Shown piece by piece: positions 27,221 through 37,000 of a stretch of 64,000 nucleotides of DNA (position 1 is the first letter of the stretch; every line of letters begins with the position of its first letter). The stretch lies in IMG/VR virus record IMGVR_UViG_3300017917_001687, positions 1 to 64,000 of that record; one strand, given 5' to 3'. This stretch comes from a virus. The position numbers were made by a program, and so were the translations under genes. The notes below the pieces were generated by a model. The model was not told the origin of the DNA. It made no database searches and worked only from the letters and a program-made list of their open reading frames with translations.

Positions 27221-27400
27221 TTAGTCACCATAGATATCTCTTTTTTTAGGTTCGTGGGTTGGTTTATTGTTTTTACAATTTTCATCAATCCACTTTTGAA
27301 CCACCTTATACATTTTAAGTCCATTTACATCACAATACTCTTTTAAAATTTCGTGGTGTTTTTCACTAATCTTTAGGTTTTTTTTACTATTTGAATTCAT
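27221..27400 (-). CDS. Small ribbon-helix-helix-like DNA-binding protein
   Basis: A 59-residue frame, stop directly after the plus-strand gene end, begins MNSNSKKNLKISEKHHEILK and continues EYCDVNGLKMYKVVQKWIDE. The pattern of one short strand (NLKIS) followed by two amphipathic helices is that of Arc/CopG-type RHH proteins, which bind DNA as dimers. The tail is polar and basic (KPTHEPKKRDIYGD). A TATTTATA box lies 27 bases upstream on the minus strand, in an inverted repeat shared with the sheath gene promoter, so it could act on the local divergent promoter region. Fold assignment is by eye. Confidence 0.6.
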   Translation of the reverse strand: MNSNSKKNLKISEKHHEILKEYCDVNGLKMYKVVQKWIDENCKNNKPTHEPKKRDIYGD

Positions 27401-27427
27401 GATGATATTAAAAGATAAACTTTTATC

Positions 27428-27435
27428 TATAAATA
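27428..27435 (-). promoter_or_regulatory. Putative late promoter TATTTATA (minus strand)
   Basis: On the minus strand the box reads AAAGATATTTATAG, 27 bases before the ATG of the RHH-like gene. Confidence 0.5.
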
Positions 27436-27485
27436 TCTTTTTTTAAAAAATCAAGGAAATCTTTGATAAAAACAAAGATATTTAT
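27429..27485. promoter_or_regulatory. Inverted repeat holding two divergent late boxes
   Basis: Arms 27429-27440 (ATAAATATCTTT) and 27474-27485 (AAAGATATTTAT) are perfect 12-base inverted copies around a 33-base centre. Each arm contains one divergent late box. This 127-base gap before the sheath gene contains no other feature I can see. Confidence 0.6.
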
Positions 27486-27486
27486 T
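27479..27486 (+). promoter_or_regulatory. Putative late promoter TATTTATT (sheath)
   Basis: AAAGATATTTATTAG lies 40 bases before the sheath ATG (27527), leaving an A-rich leader without SD sequence. Confidence 0.5.
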
Positions 27487-27526
27487 AGTAAAGTAATAAA
27501 AATCATTTAATAAAAAAAATCAAAAA

Positions 27527-30382
27527 ATGGCAAATTCAAACAGAGTTTTTGTGTCACCGGGTGTGTATACATCTGAAAAAGATTTAACATTTGTAGCACA
27601 AAGTGTAGGGGTGAGTACGTTGGGATTAGTGGGTGAAACACTAAGAGGTCCAGCTTTCGAACCAATTTTAATAACAGACTTCGATGAGTTCAAATCATAT
27701 TTTGGTGGAACTTTACCTGAAAAAGATGGTAATGGCAACCCAAAATATGAATTACCTTATTTCGCTAAGGCTTATCTTGAAGAATCTAATCAATTATTCG
27801 TAACTAGAATACTTGGATTAACAGGTTATAAACCAGTAAAAACATTCGCAATTCAAACTATAGGTGGTGTTGAAGTTGATACTACAACGTATACAGGTAC
27901 AACGTATACAGGTACAACAATGACAGTTACAGGTATTACCGGATCATCATTTTATAACATATTATCAGGTGTCACATCTTACGATGGACAATCTATGTTA
28001 AATTATTTCACAACCAATTATAGCGGTCTAACCTCGGGTCAAACTGGTACTTGGTTTGTTATGGGTCTTGTACCTGAAAGTGCAACAAGTGGTTTAACAG
28101 CAGGTTTAGAGGTTATTTCACCTTTGACTGGTTTAAATAATGCCGATAATAACAACACCAAAGAATGGTACAATGTATTAGTAAACAGTACATACGATAA
28201 TGTTTATTCGTATTTGTTTGTTTACAATAGTGGAACCACGTCATTTAATTACACTGAATTTGAGTATTCAGCAACACAATACACTGAATATAACAATAGA
28301 GTAGTTGCGGCTTTAAGATCAAGAGGTTCTTATGCGGGACAAACATTAACTCTTGAAACGACATCTAATTCTAATTTTAACATTTCAGGTTCAGATTTAT
28401 CGGTTAATCCACTTTCTGAATTTACACTTAATGTTACAGGTTCAACAAGTAACTCTAAAACATTTACTTGTAGTTTAGATACATCATCATCAAAATACAT
28501 TACTAAAGTATTGGGTACAGATGTTTATGATAAATTAAGATCTGAAATTCCTGTTTATGTTTACGAAGTTTACCCTAATTACTTAAAAGCAGCATTTGAA
28601 CAAGGTTTCATAAAAGGTTTAAGTTTAACTGAAGTTTATAACACCGAAAATAATTCATTCTTAAGAGGATGGGATACACCGGTATCACCAATGGTGGTAT
28701 CTGAAGTTAGAGGTGGTGAAGTTTCAGACTTATTTGAAATTGTAACCATATCTGATGGTGATGGTGCAAACTACGATGTTAAAGTTTCATTTATTAATAT
28801 TGATATTGAAACAGGTGAGTTTGATGTAATTGTTCGTGATTTTAACGATACCGATGATAACATTGTTGTACTTGAGAAATTTACAAGATGTTCAATGAAT
28901 CCTGACGTAACTGGTTATGTTGGAAGAAAAATTGGTACTGTTGATGGTGAATATGAATTACGTTCAAGATACATTATGTTACAAATGAACGAAAATCACC
29001 CGGTAGATGCGTACCCTGCAGGTTTTAAAGGATTTGTTAGTCACACATCATTCGGTGGTAGTTCACCATTAGGTTCAGTAATGTATAAAACACAATACTA
29101 CACCGCTGGTGACACTACAGGATATCAAGTGGATGGTACACCTATTTTATCAGGTGGAGACAAATTGAGAAGAAGTTACTTAGGTGTATCAAGTCAAGTT
29201 GGTCTTGATAGAGACTTATTGAAATTCAAAGGTACATCGGCAGTTGGTGTAACCAAAGGTTTCCACTTATCAACAAATGCTTCAACAATCACAGGAACAA
29301 CCTTTATTACAACTCCTTACGATTTAGAAGGACAAACAGGAACAGATAATTTCTTAACAACTTTAGGTAATCGTAAATTCACAACAGTTGTTTGTGGTGG
29401 TTTCGATGGTTGGGACATTTACAGAAATGTAAGGACTTATGGTGACGAATACATTTATGGTAAGAAAACTTACGTGAGTGGTGACACCAACAATGGTGGT
29501 GTATTTAGTACTTCATCTACAAGTCCTAATTCTGACTACTACGCATACATTAAAGGTATCGATACGTTCGCTAACCCTGAAGCTGTTGATATTAACATAT
29601 TTGCAACCGCAGGTATTAACTTCTACGACCATAGTTCATTGACAACATACGCAATTGACACAATTGAAGAAGATAGAGCGGATTCATTATATGTGATATC
29701 TTCACCAAATTACCCAACATCTGATGAAGTGTTAGACGCATTGGACACTGTTGAATTGGATAGTAACTATTCAGCAACATACTGGCCATGGATTCAAATC
29801 AGAGATGTTGATAATGCAACACAAATATATGTTCCACCAACAGGTGAAGTATTAAGAAATATTGCATTAACCGACAACGTATCGTTCCCATGGTTCGCAG
29901 TGGCTGGTTACTCAAGAGGTTTAGTTAACTCAATCAAAGCGGTTAAGAAATTAACTCTTGATGAACGTGATGACCTATACAAAGGAAGAATCAATCCAAT
30001 TGCAACTTTCTCAGATACAGGAACAATTATTTGGGGTAACAAAACTTTACAAGTTAGAGAATCTGCACTTGATAGAATAAACGTAAGAAGATTGTTGTTA
30101 AGAGCAAGAAAATTAATTTCAGCAGTTGCGATTAGATTGTTATTTGAACAAAATGATGAGATTGTACGTAACGAGTTCTTGAGATTAGTTAATCCTATTC
30201 TTGAATCAATTAAGAGAGAAAGAGGTCTATATGAGTTTAGAGTAACAGTATCTAACGATCCGGAAGATATTGACGCTAACACATTAAGAGGTAAGATTTA
30301 TATTAAACCAACTCGTTCTCTTGAATTCATAGATGTTGAATTTATAATTACACCTACAGGTGCATCGTTTGATAATATCTAA
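27527..30382 (+). CDS. Tail sheath protein (gp18-like)
   Basis: This 951-residue protein starts with the sheath hallmark VFVSPGVYTSEKDLTF and STLGLVGETLRGPAFEPILI. It ends with the conserved sheath C-terminal domain (RINPIATFSDTGTIIWGNKT, NVRRLLLRARKLISAVA, LRGKIYIKPTRSLEFIDVEF). It is about 290 residues longer than T4 gp18 (659). The extra Thr/Ser/Tyr-rich material lies around residues 120-320 and 640-700, probably surface-exposed domains facing outward on the contracted and extended sheath. It has its own late box and is followed by a strong terminator, fitting a highly expressed monocistronic unit. Confidence 0.93.
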   Translation: MANSNRVFVSPGVYTSEKDLTFVAQSVGVSTLGLVGETLRGPAFEPILITDFDEFKSYFGGTLPEKDGNGNPKYELPYFAKAYLEESNQLFVTRILGLTGYKPVKTFAIQTIGGVEVDTTTYTGTTYTGTTMTVTGITGSSFYNILSGVTSYDGQSMLNYFTTNYSGLTSGQTGTWFVMGLVPESATSGLTAGLEVISPLTGLNNADNNNTKEWYNVLVNSTYDNVYSYLFVYNSGTTSFNYTEFEYSATQYTEYNNRVVAALRSRGSYAGQTLTLETTSNSNFNISGSDLSVNPLSEFTLNVTGSTSNSKTFTCSLDTSSSKYITKVLGTDVYDKLRSEIPVYVYEVYPNYLKAAFEQGFIKGLSLTEVYNTENNSFLRGWDTPVSPMVVSEVRGGEVSDLFEIVTISDGDGANYDVKVSFINIDIETGEFDVIVRDFNDTDDNIVVLEKFTRCSMNPDVTGYVGRKIGTVDGEYELRSRYIMLQMNENHPVDAYPAGFKGFVSHTSFGGSSPLGSVMYKTQYYTAGDTTGYQVDGTPILSGGDKLRRSYLGVSSQVGLDRDLLKFKGTSAVGVTKGFHLSTNASTITGTTFITTPYDLEGQTGTDNFLTTLGNRKFTTVVCGGFDGWDIYRNVRTYGDEYIYGKKTYVSGDTNNGGVFSTSSTSPNSDYYAYIKGIDTFANPEAVDINIFATAGINFYDHSSLTTYAIDTIEEDRADSLYVISSPNYPTSDEVLDALDTVELDSNYSATYWPWIQIRDVDNATQIYVPPTGEVLRNIALTDNVSFPWFAVAGYSRGLVNSIKAVKKLTLDERDDLYKGRINPIATFSDTGTIIWGNKTLQVRESALDRINVRRLLLRARKLISAVAIRLLFEQNDEIVRNEFLRLVNPILESIKRERGLYEFRVTVSNDPEDIDANTLRGKIYIKPTRSLEFIDVEFIITPTGASFDNI

Positions 30383-30387
30383 TAAAA

Positions 30388-30424
30388 AAATAAGGGGGGA
30401 TTTTCGTCCTCCCTTATTTCTTAA
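30388..30424 (+). terminator. Rho-independent terminator after sheath gene
   Basis: AAATAAGGGGGGA (30388-30400) pairs with TCCTCCCTTATTT (30407-30419), 13 pairs with one G-T, loop TTTTCG. The 3' arm supplies T-rich sequence. It lies 6 bases after the sheath stop. Confidence 0.8.
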
Positions 30425-30430
30425 AAAATT

Positions 30431-30536
30431 TACCCAGTATAATACTAGAATATTATAAACTAGTATATTTTAATCTAGAACTAGACTAGAAATATTTAAT
30501 ACTAGATTAATTTATTCTGGAACTGGATACTGGGTA
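30431..30536. ncRNA. Possible structured RNA or cruciform between sheath and tube genes
   Basis: A perfect 10-bp outer stem (TACCCAGTAT at 30431-30440, ATACTGGGTA at 30527-30536) encloses two internal inverted repeats. These are ATACTAG/CTAGTAT (30442-30448, 30460-30466) and TTAATCTAG/CTAGATTAA (30470-30478, 30502-30510), giving a three-way-junction layout. Six CTAG tetramers occur in about 60 bases. No ORF of note lies here. It follows the sheath terminator and precedes the tube promoter, so it may be a processed RNA, a protein-binding site or a recombination/replication element. The class is unknown. Confidence 0.4.
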
Positions 30537-30603
30537 TGTAAAAAATAAGAAAAAAAAATAACAAAGTCAAGCAACACAATAAAAATATTTTTCAAATACG
30601 TAG

Positions 30604-30611
30604 TATTTATA
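30604..30611 (+). promoter_or_regulatory. Putative late promoter TATTTATA (tube)
   Basis: Context AGTATTTATAGG, 38 bases before the tube ATG, with an A-rich leader. Confidence 0.5.
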
Positions 30612-30649
30612 GGAAAAGAAAATAACTAAAAAAATTAAGAAATAAAAAA

Positions 30650-31138
30650 ATGGCAGATTTATTAATGAAAATGCCGGTTCCATACGAACCGAAAAGAGTT
30701 AACAGGTTTATACTAAGATTCCCTTCAAGTTTGGGTATAAATGAATGGTATGTAGCATCAGCAGCTAGACCAAGTGCAAAAATTAATGCGGTTGAAATTC
30801 CTTTCATCAACACTTCAACTTTCGTTGCAGGTAGATTTAATTGGAACGAAATTAGGGTTAAATTCAAAGATCCAATCGGACCTTCGGCCTCTCAAGCGTT
30901 GATGGAATGGTTCCGTTTACATGCGGAATCAGTTACAGGACGTATGGGTTATGCTGCTGGTTATAAGAAAGACATTGAATTGGAAATGTTAGACCCAACA
31001 GGTGTTGTGGTTGAAAAGTGGATTCTTCAAGGTACTTTCATTACCGATTTGAACTTTAATGAATTAGATTACAATAATGATGCGTTGGCGTCTATTGATT
31101 GTTCTCTTCGCATGGATCGTTGTATCCAAGTTTACTAA
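30650..31138 (+). CDS. Tail tube protein (gp19-like)
   Basis: The 162 residues match the size of T4 gp19 (163). The protein starts with PVPYEPKRVNRFILRFPSSL and carries the NEWYVASAARPS segment. The ending NDALASIDCSLRMDRCIQVY is the typical final strand pair of myovirus tube proteins. Hexamers of this family form the inner tube inside the sheath encoded just upstream. It has its own late box and its own terminator (31167-31199), as expected for a highly expressed structural gene. Confidence 0.93.
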   Translation: MADLLMKMPVPYEPKRVNRFILRFPSSLGINEWYVASAARPSAKINAVEIPFINTSTFVAGRFNWNEIRVKFKDPIGPSASQALMEWFRLHAESVTGRMGYAAGYKKDIELEMLDPTGVVVEKWILQGTFITDLNFNELDYNNDALASIDCSLRMDRCIQVY

Positions 31139-31166
31139 TATTTACAAAAATACATCTGTCAACATA

Positions 31167-31199
31167 AAAGGTCTCTCAAAAGGAGACCTTTACTTTTTT
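31167..31199 (+). terminator. Rho-independent terminator after tube gene
   Basis: AAAGGTCTC (31167-31175) pairs with GAGACCTTT (31183-31191), 9 bp, 7-base loop, followed by AC and six T residues. Confidence 0.85.
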
Positions 31200-31245
31200 A
31201 TATAAGTTTTGTAAATTGATATAGTTATATAAAAAAATAATCAAT

Positions 31246-31995
31246 ATGGAAGAATATAGAATAGATCCAACAATTTCTTATGATGTGGTTGAATTACCAA
31301 GTAGAGGTATACACTACCCAAATAACAAAAAATCAGTAAAAGTTTCTTACTTGACAGCATCCGATGAAAACATACTTTCATCTCAAAATTTAATTGCAAC
31401 AAATGGTGTAATGGAAGAGTTGTTGAAAAGAAAAGTCTTGGATAAAGATATTGATACAAATGATTTGGCGGAAGAAGATAAACAAGCAATTCTTTTATTT
31501 TTAAGAAACACCGCATTTGGTCCCGAATATAAATTTTATTTAACCGACCCAAAAACCGAAAAAGAATTTACATCCTCGGTTGATTTAAGTGAAGTTAAAT
31601 TCAAAGATTTCACACTTGTTCCTGATGCGAATGGTGAATTTAATTACCACATGAGTAAATGTAATGTTGATATTACGTTTAAATTCTTAACACCAAAACA
31701 AAAAGAAGATATCAAAAAAATTGAAGAAAGTTGGAATGGTCTTGGTGTTGCACCAATTATTACCAAACAACTTGAAATGATGATTAAATCAGTTGCAGGT
31801 AATAAAGATATGATGAACATACACAATTTTGTTGAGAAATTACCAATAAAGGACTCACAAGATTTTAAAAAATATGTTAAAGATAATACACCAGGTTTAG
31901 ACCTTAAAAGAACAGTTAAGACCCCGTCAGGAGATGACATCCAAGTTGAAGTTGGATTCGGGGTAGAGTTTTTTCGCCCTTTCTACGGATTATAA
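31246..31995 (+). CDS. Tail assembly chaperone / T4_baseplate-family (gp26-like) protein, 0-frame
   Basis: This 249-residue product has the block VELPSRGIHYPNNKKSVKVS followed by LTASDENILSSQNLI, then helical segments and FGPEYKFYLTD. This matches the T4 gp26-type family (T4_baseplate). The gene lies between tube and tape measure, where tail-assembly chaperones (gpG/gpGT in lambda) usually lie. It ends in VEFFRPFYGL. Within that end the sequence TTT TTT CGC allows a +1 shift into a 50-codon extension (next entry). The 0-frame codon CGC is an Arg codon expected to be rare in this AT-rich genome, favouring pausing at the slip site. Confidence 0.75.
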   Translation: MEEYRIDPTISYDVVELPSRGIHYPNNKKSVKVSYLTASDENILSSQNLIATNGVMEELLKRKVLDKDIDTNDLAEEDKQAILLFLRNTAFGPEYKFYLTDPKTEKEFTSSVDLSEVKFKDFTLVPDANGEFNYHMSKCNVDITFKFLTPKQKEDIKKIEESWNGLGVAPIITKQLEMMIKSVAGNKDMMNIHNFVEKLPIKDSQDFKKYVKDNTPGLDLKRTVKTPSGDDIQVEVGFGVEFFRPFYGL

Positions 31996-32128
31996 AAAAG
32001 GTCAATTAGACGAAATACTTTTTTTGGTTAAAAGAGGATTCTCTTATGGAGACATTCTTTCAATGCCCGTCTTTATTAGAAGGTATTATGTTGAGTACAT
32101 TTTGGAATTGGAAAATGATCCAAGTTAA
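31976..32128 (+). CDS. +1 frameshift extension of the chaperone gene
   Basis: From the shift site the +1 frame encodes about 50 residues: ALSTDYKKGQLDEILFLVKR, then GFSYGDILSMPVFIRRYYVE and a short acidic end. The peptide is clearly protein-like (amphipathic helices), stops one base before the tape-measure promoter box, and has no usable start of its own except a late ATG (MPVF). A stop (TAG, 31964-31966) lies just before the slip point in that frame. Together they would form a 293-residue fusion analogous to gpGT. An assembly error in the T6 run is the alternative. Confidence 0.65.
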   Translation, partial: ALSTDYKKGQLDEILFLVKRGFSYGDILSMPVFIRRYYVEYILELENDPS

Positions 32129-32136
32129 TATTTATT
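32129..32136 (+). promoter_or_regulatory. Putative late promoter TATTTATT (tape measure)
   Basis: Context AATATTTATTAG, 3 bases before the ATG at 32140. Confidence 0.45.
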
Positions 32137-32139
32137 AGT

Positions 32140-34023
32140 ATGCCAGACATTAGTAAAATAAAAAAAGGTCTAAGTGAAGACGCATTTAAAAACGAATACG
32201 ACAAACTATTAATACAAGAAAAAGGTACTTTTAACTTAAAAAGTTTTCAAAACTCTTGGAATATTTATAGAACGCCGTTAGATCGTACAAGCATACCAAC
32301 AATTAGTAGTGTTACAAGTAGTTTATCGTCTGGTTTTGAAAAGGCGATAGGTGCTGGAGAAAGTTCAGGATATTTTCCGGATGAGAGTAAGCTATCGGAA
32401 AAAGTGGGTGAATTCGTAAAAAATATAGGATTAATAACCCAACCATTAGAACTAGGTAAAAAACTATTAGGTGATGTGGTTGATGAAACTTTATTTTTTT
32501 ATAAACAACAATCAGAATTAGTTAGATCTATTAATAGAGAGGCTGGTTTAACTGGTGATTTTGCAGCCGCTGTTAGAGAAGAATTGACAATGGCAAATCC
32601 AGAATTATTAAGATTTGGTATTTCATTTCAAGAATTATCTAACTCAGCTAAAAGTGTTGTTGATAATAGTGGTAGGTTTTTAGCTCTTAATAGAAGTACA
32701 TGGAAAGAAACGGGTGTGGCGGCTTCCGCATACGTTGGTACTCTTAGTGAGTTGACCGCAATGTTTCCACAATTTGAAAAAATTGGTATTGGTGCAGGTG
32801 ATGTTTCAAAACAAATTGAAATGGTTGGTAAGAGATCAATAGAATTGGGTTTACAATCACAAAAAACAACAAAAGATTTAAGTATGAATTTAAGTAAGTT
32901 AAACGAATATGGTTTTAAAAATGGAACACAAGGTTTGGCTGAAATGGTTAGGAAATCAACAGAATTAAGATATAACATGGGTGAAGTATTTAAAATTGCT
33001 GAAAAAGTGTTTGAACCAGAAGGTGCTATTGATTTGGCCGCAAATTTACAAGCAATTGGTGGAGCAATTGGTGACTTTAATGACCCATTAAAACTTATGT
33101 ATATGGCGACTAATAATGTTGAGGGATTGGGTACCGCTCTTGAGGGTGTTGCTGGTTCATTGGCGACATATAACGAAGAACAAGGTAGATTTGAGATAAC
33201 AGGTGTTAATTTAAGAAAAGCAAGAGCATTAGCAAAAGAATTGGGTATAGAATATGGTGAACTTGCAAATATGGCAACAGCATCTGCCGAAAGAGCGTCA
33301 GCTGCTGCTGATTTAATGGCGACTGGTTTATCGTTAGATGAAGATCAAAAAAGATTTATCACCAACATAGCAACCATGAAAGATGGTAAAATGCAAATAG
33401 AATTACAAAGTGATAAATTAAAAGGTATTTTTCAGACAGATAGAATCGCTCTAGAGGATTTAAGTAAAACACAAGTTGATGAATTAATTAGTTTCCAAAA
33501 CGAATTTAAAAAATTATCCAAGGAGGAAATTGTACAAAAACAAGCCACGGATATTGAAAACATTGGTAGAAATATTCAATTTTTGACTGCGGTGGCTAGA
33601 GAAAGGTTAGTTAGGGAAAGTAAAGATATCTTAGGAACAATAGTAAAAAAACTTGGTTACGATCCTGAAACTGTCTATAAAGACATTAATGAAAAACTTA
33701 ATAAAGGTATTGTTGATTTAGGAAACACAATAAAATCAAAACCCGACTTAAATAAAGAAAACAATCGTTCAAAATCTGAGATACAACCAACAACCAAATT
33801 GACTGAAGATAAAATGAAATCTGGTTATGATCGTTTAAAGGAAACATATGATGAAATACGTACATCAATAAACAATAAAGAGACACAACCAAAAAAACTT
33901 GATATAAGCTTGAATTACAATTCACCGAATATGTTAGATAATCTTAGTAGAGGGTTATTTAGAAGTCCTGAATTTGTTGACACCATTAAAAATGGGATAA
34001 TTGATGATAAATCATATGTTTAA
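32140..34023 (+). CDS. Tape measure protein
   Basis: This 627-residue, largely alpha-helical, Ala/Lys/Glu-rich protein lies directly after the tube and chaperone genes, the standard position. It contains a compact central helical domain (FAAAVREELTMANPELLRFG through LATYNEEQGRFEITGVN) with Gly-rich turns and a polar C-terminal region with Lys-rich repeats. At roughly 0.15 nm per residue a helix of this length would span about 94 nm, close to the T4 tail (T4 gp29 is 590 residues). The length estimate is inference. No peptidase or lysozyme domain is visible. Confidence 0.75.
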   Translation: MPDISKIKKGLSEDAFKNEYDKLLIQEKGTFNLKSFQNSWNIYRTPLDRTSIPTISSVTSSLSSGFEKAIGAGESSGYFPDESKLSEKVGEFVKNIGLITQPLELGKKLLGDVVDETLFFYKQQSELVRSINREAGLTGDFAAAVREELTMANPELLRFGISFQELSNSAKSVVDNSGRFLALNRSTWKETGVAASAYVGTLSELTAMFPQFEKIGIGAGDVSKQIEMVGKRSIELGLQSQKTTKDLSMNLSKLNEYGFKNGTQGLAEMVRKSTELRYNMGEVFKIAEKVFEPEGAIDLAANLQAIGGAIGDFNDPLKLMYMATNNVEGLGTALEGVAGSLATYNEEQGRFEITGVNLRKARALAKELGIEYGELANMATASAERASAAADLMATGLSLDEDQKRFITNIATMKDGKMQIELQSDKLKGIFQTDRIALEDLSKTQVDELISFQNEFKKLSKEEIVQKQATDIENIGRNIQFLTAVARERLVRESKDILGTIVKKLGYDPETVYKDINEKLNKGIVDLGNTIKSKPDLNKENNRSKSEIQPTTKLTEDKMKSGYDRLKETYDEIRTSINNKETQPKKLDISLNYNSPNMLDNLSRGLFRSPEFVDTIKNGIIDDKSYV

Positions 34024-34039
34024 AATTAGGTATTATACC

Positions 34040-34047
34040 TATTTATT
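34040..34047 (+). promoter_or_regulatory. Putative late promoter TATTTATT
   Basis: Context CCTATTTATTATA, 14 bases before the ATG at 34062. Confidence 0.45.
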
Positions 34048-34061
34048 ATAAAAGAATTAAG

Positions 34062-37000
34062 ATGCCAACATATTTAGATTTTGATACAACGAAAACCTTT
34101 AGGAATTCTTTAATTGCAAGAACATTACAAAGACCGAATGGTCCACAAACATTCACTGCAACAAATTATATAGTTCAAAATTTGAATGATTTATCAAACG
34201 TGGATCCTGGAGATGTTGATGACGACAGACCTCAACAACTTCAAAAAACCTCTTCAATAAACACATTTAAACCAAATTTCTACAATATAGTAGAAAACTT
34301 GAGAGTATTACCAAGAAGAGCTAATTTGGGATTATATCCATATTTTACTTCGGGAAATTACAATCTTGTTGGTATAATGTCAAGAAGTGATTACGAAAAC
34401 GAATCTGAGTTATTTAAGTTTGCGGCTTCAAATATACGTAACAATGAACAAGGACCAGTATTTGGTAGATTAAGTCAAAATCTATACACTGCAACAGCGG
34501 GAAGGGCGAGGTTTTTAGAAATATTTGATAATACGGGTAATCAATTATCAACATTAACAAATATAATAACAGGTAGAGAACCATTAGTTGAAAAAAACTA
34601 TAAAATCACCGTTGCAAGTACGTTACTTGGAAAAGGTGTTGATTTTTTACAAACTGTTGCGGGTGTAGAATCACCTTTTAGTGAAATACCCGGTGATTAT
34701 TTAACAAACCCAAGAAACCCTATTAACAACAGACCACCGGCAACAACCGAAGCAGGTGCTGTTTTACAGGATGTTACTGGTGTGTTGGGTTCACTTATTG
34801 GAATACAAAGAAGACCAAAACCAACAAGAAAACCTTCCGATTTATTCATTGAATATATGGGTCAGGGTCAAAGACAAGTGTTGTACGATAACCTTTCATA
34901 TTCAAGATATGCCCCTAATTACACAACAACGGCAAGGTCACAAAATTCATCTAAAATTTTTAATTTTATAGATAAAGCCGCTCAAGGTGTAAAAAACTTT
35001 TTAGGATTAGAAGCACCTGAAGGTACTGCATATATTGGTGATGATAGGGCTGAAGATGTTAAATACACAATGTCCGATTTTAATGATAATACAGTAAAAA
35101 GTAGTTATTATCTTAGTTTATTGTTTGACCCTGTTCAAGCAAATCTATTTGAAAGACAAAGAAACGTAAGTCAAGGCGGACCAATATCGGGTAAGTTAAC
35201 GTGGTTAAGTAAAAACTCAAGAAACAAAATAGGTTTACATAACGAAGAGTTTCAACAATTTGAAAGTAATCAATTTAATGATTCTAAATCAACAGATAAA
35301 ACGTTTAGAGGAGGGTCTATTCTATCAAAAACACAAGAATTACTTGATTCAATGCCTAAAGATGGTATTGGTTCAAGAACACATGTGGGTAATGCGATAG
35401 ATCAAACAAGTAGAATCTTCAAAGAAGGGGATTCAATGTTATCAAGAGGTTCTGCAATAAAATATGTTGATCAATTTAACCAAGAGACTGGTGCGGAGTT
35501 TTGTAGGGTTTGGACAAAAGACAGATCCTACTTCAACTATTCTGACACTATGAAAAGAACTGCCAATATAAGAAATTTTGATGGTAGTGTTTTAGGTGGT
35601 GATAGTAGACCATGGAATATTAACTACGCACCAATGTCAAGCGGTGTGTATGATCCAACAGGAAAAAATTCGTTTGGTGCAAAAAATTCAACAAACATAT
35701 TACAAGGTCCCGACCAAGCAACAACATATGGTGGTAATGAGTTTTATGCTAAGAAATACATGTTTTCAATTGAAAACTTAGCGTGGAGAACATCAACATC
35801 ACCCGGATTCACGTATTTTGATTTACCATATTGTGAAAGAGGTTCAAATGGTGGTAGAGTAATGTGGTTTCCACCATACGATTTAAAAATTAGTGAAAAC
35901 AATAGTGCTAGATGGACAGATAATACCTTTTTGGGTAGACCTGAACCAATCTACACATATCAAGACACATCAAGAAGTGGACAATTATCGTTTAAAGTTG
36001 TTGTCGATCACCCAAGTATTTTGAATTTATTAGTTAGAGAGGTTTTTAAAGGTATGTCAGACGATGAGGCTGATAACTATATTAATGCTTTCTTTGCTGG
36101 ATGTGAAGAAGTTGATTTTTATGATTTAATAACAAGATATTCTACGTTATCTGCTAGTGACGTTCAATTGGTTCAATCCTATTTGAATAGTGGAAAAGAC
36201 CCACAACAGATTAAAAAGTATAAAGCAACGACAGAGGACGTTACACTACCAAATCCAAATCAAGATCAATCAAATAATACACCCGACAAGGTAAGTATTA
36301 AAAAAGTATCATTAAAGTATGATAATGATTTACCTGGACCAAACCTAACTATTCTTACATCACCTATTAAATACACTGATCTATACACAGCATATTCTGG
36401 ACAACAATCAACACATGTTGTTGGATTAAAAGATGGTTTGATTTTACTTTCAGGTGCAACAAAAACAGAACAAAGGAAAGAAGAGATTTCACATATTTTT
36501 AATAACCCTAATGCCGTAATTGATAACACATCAATAACTGAACAACAAACTAAATTAACTGATTACTTTTATAGTGCAAACACCTCATATAACACATATT
36601 ATAGTGGTGTAACAACATTAAAACAAAATTTAGAGAATAAAACGGCACAGAATATTACTATAAAAATAGAATCATCAGCTTCTTCGGTTGCAAAAACAGA
36701 TTATAATGAAAAATTGGCATTAAGAAGAAGTCATAGTGTTATACAAGATGTTTTTAATTTATTGGCTAAGAGTGGTACAAAACCACCAACACCAAAATGG
36801 ATTTCAAGTATTAGTGAGTCTGAAACTAAAGGTAGTGGAAATGATTTAGTTATTGTTGAAAAGGGTAAACCAATACAAATTACCAAAGAATACTCATTTA
36901 AAGATTTTGGTTATGATTATGATGGTAAACTGGTTGTGACATCAACAAATTATGGTGAGGTCTTCACTGGACCACAACCAGATTCTCAATGTATTAATAA

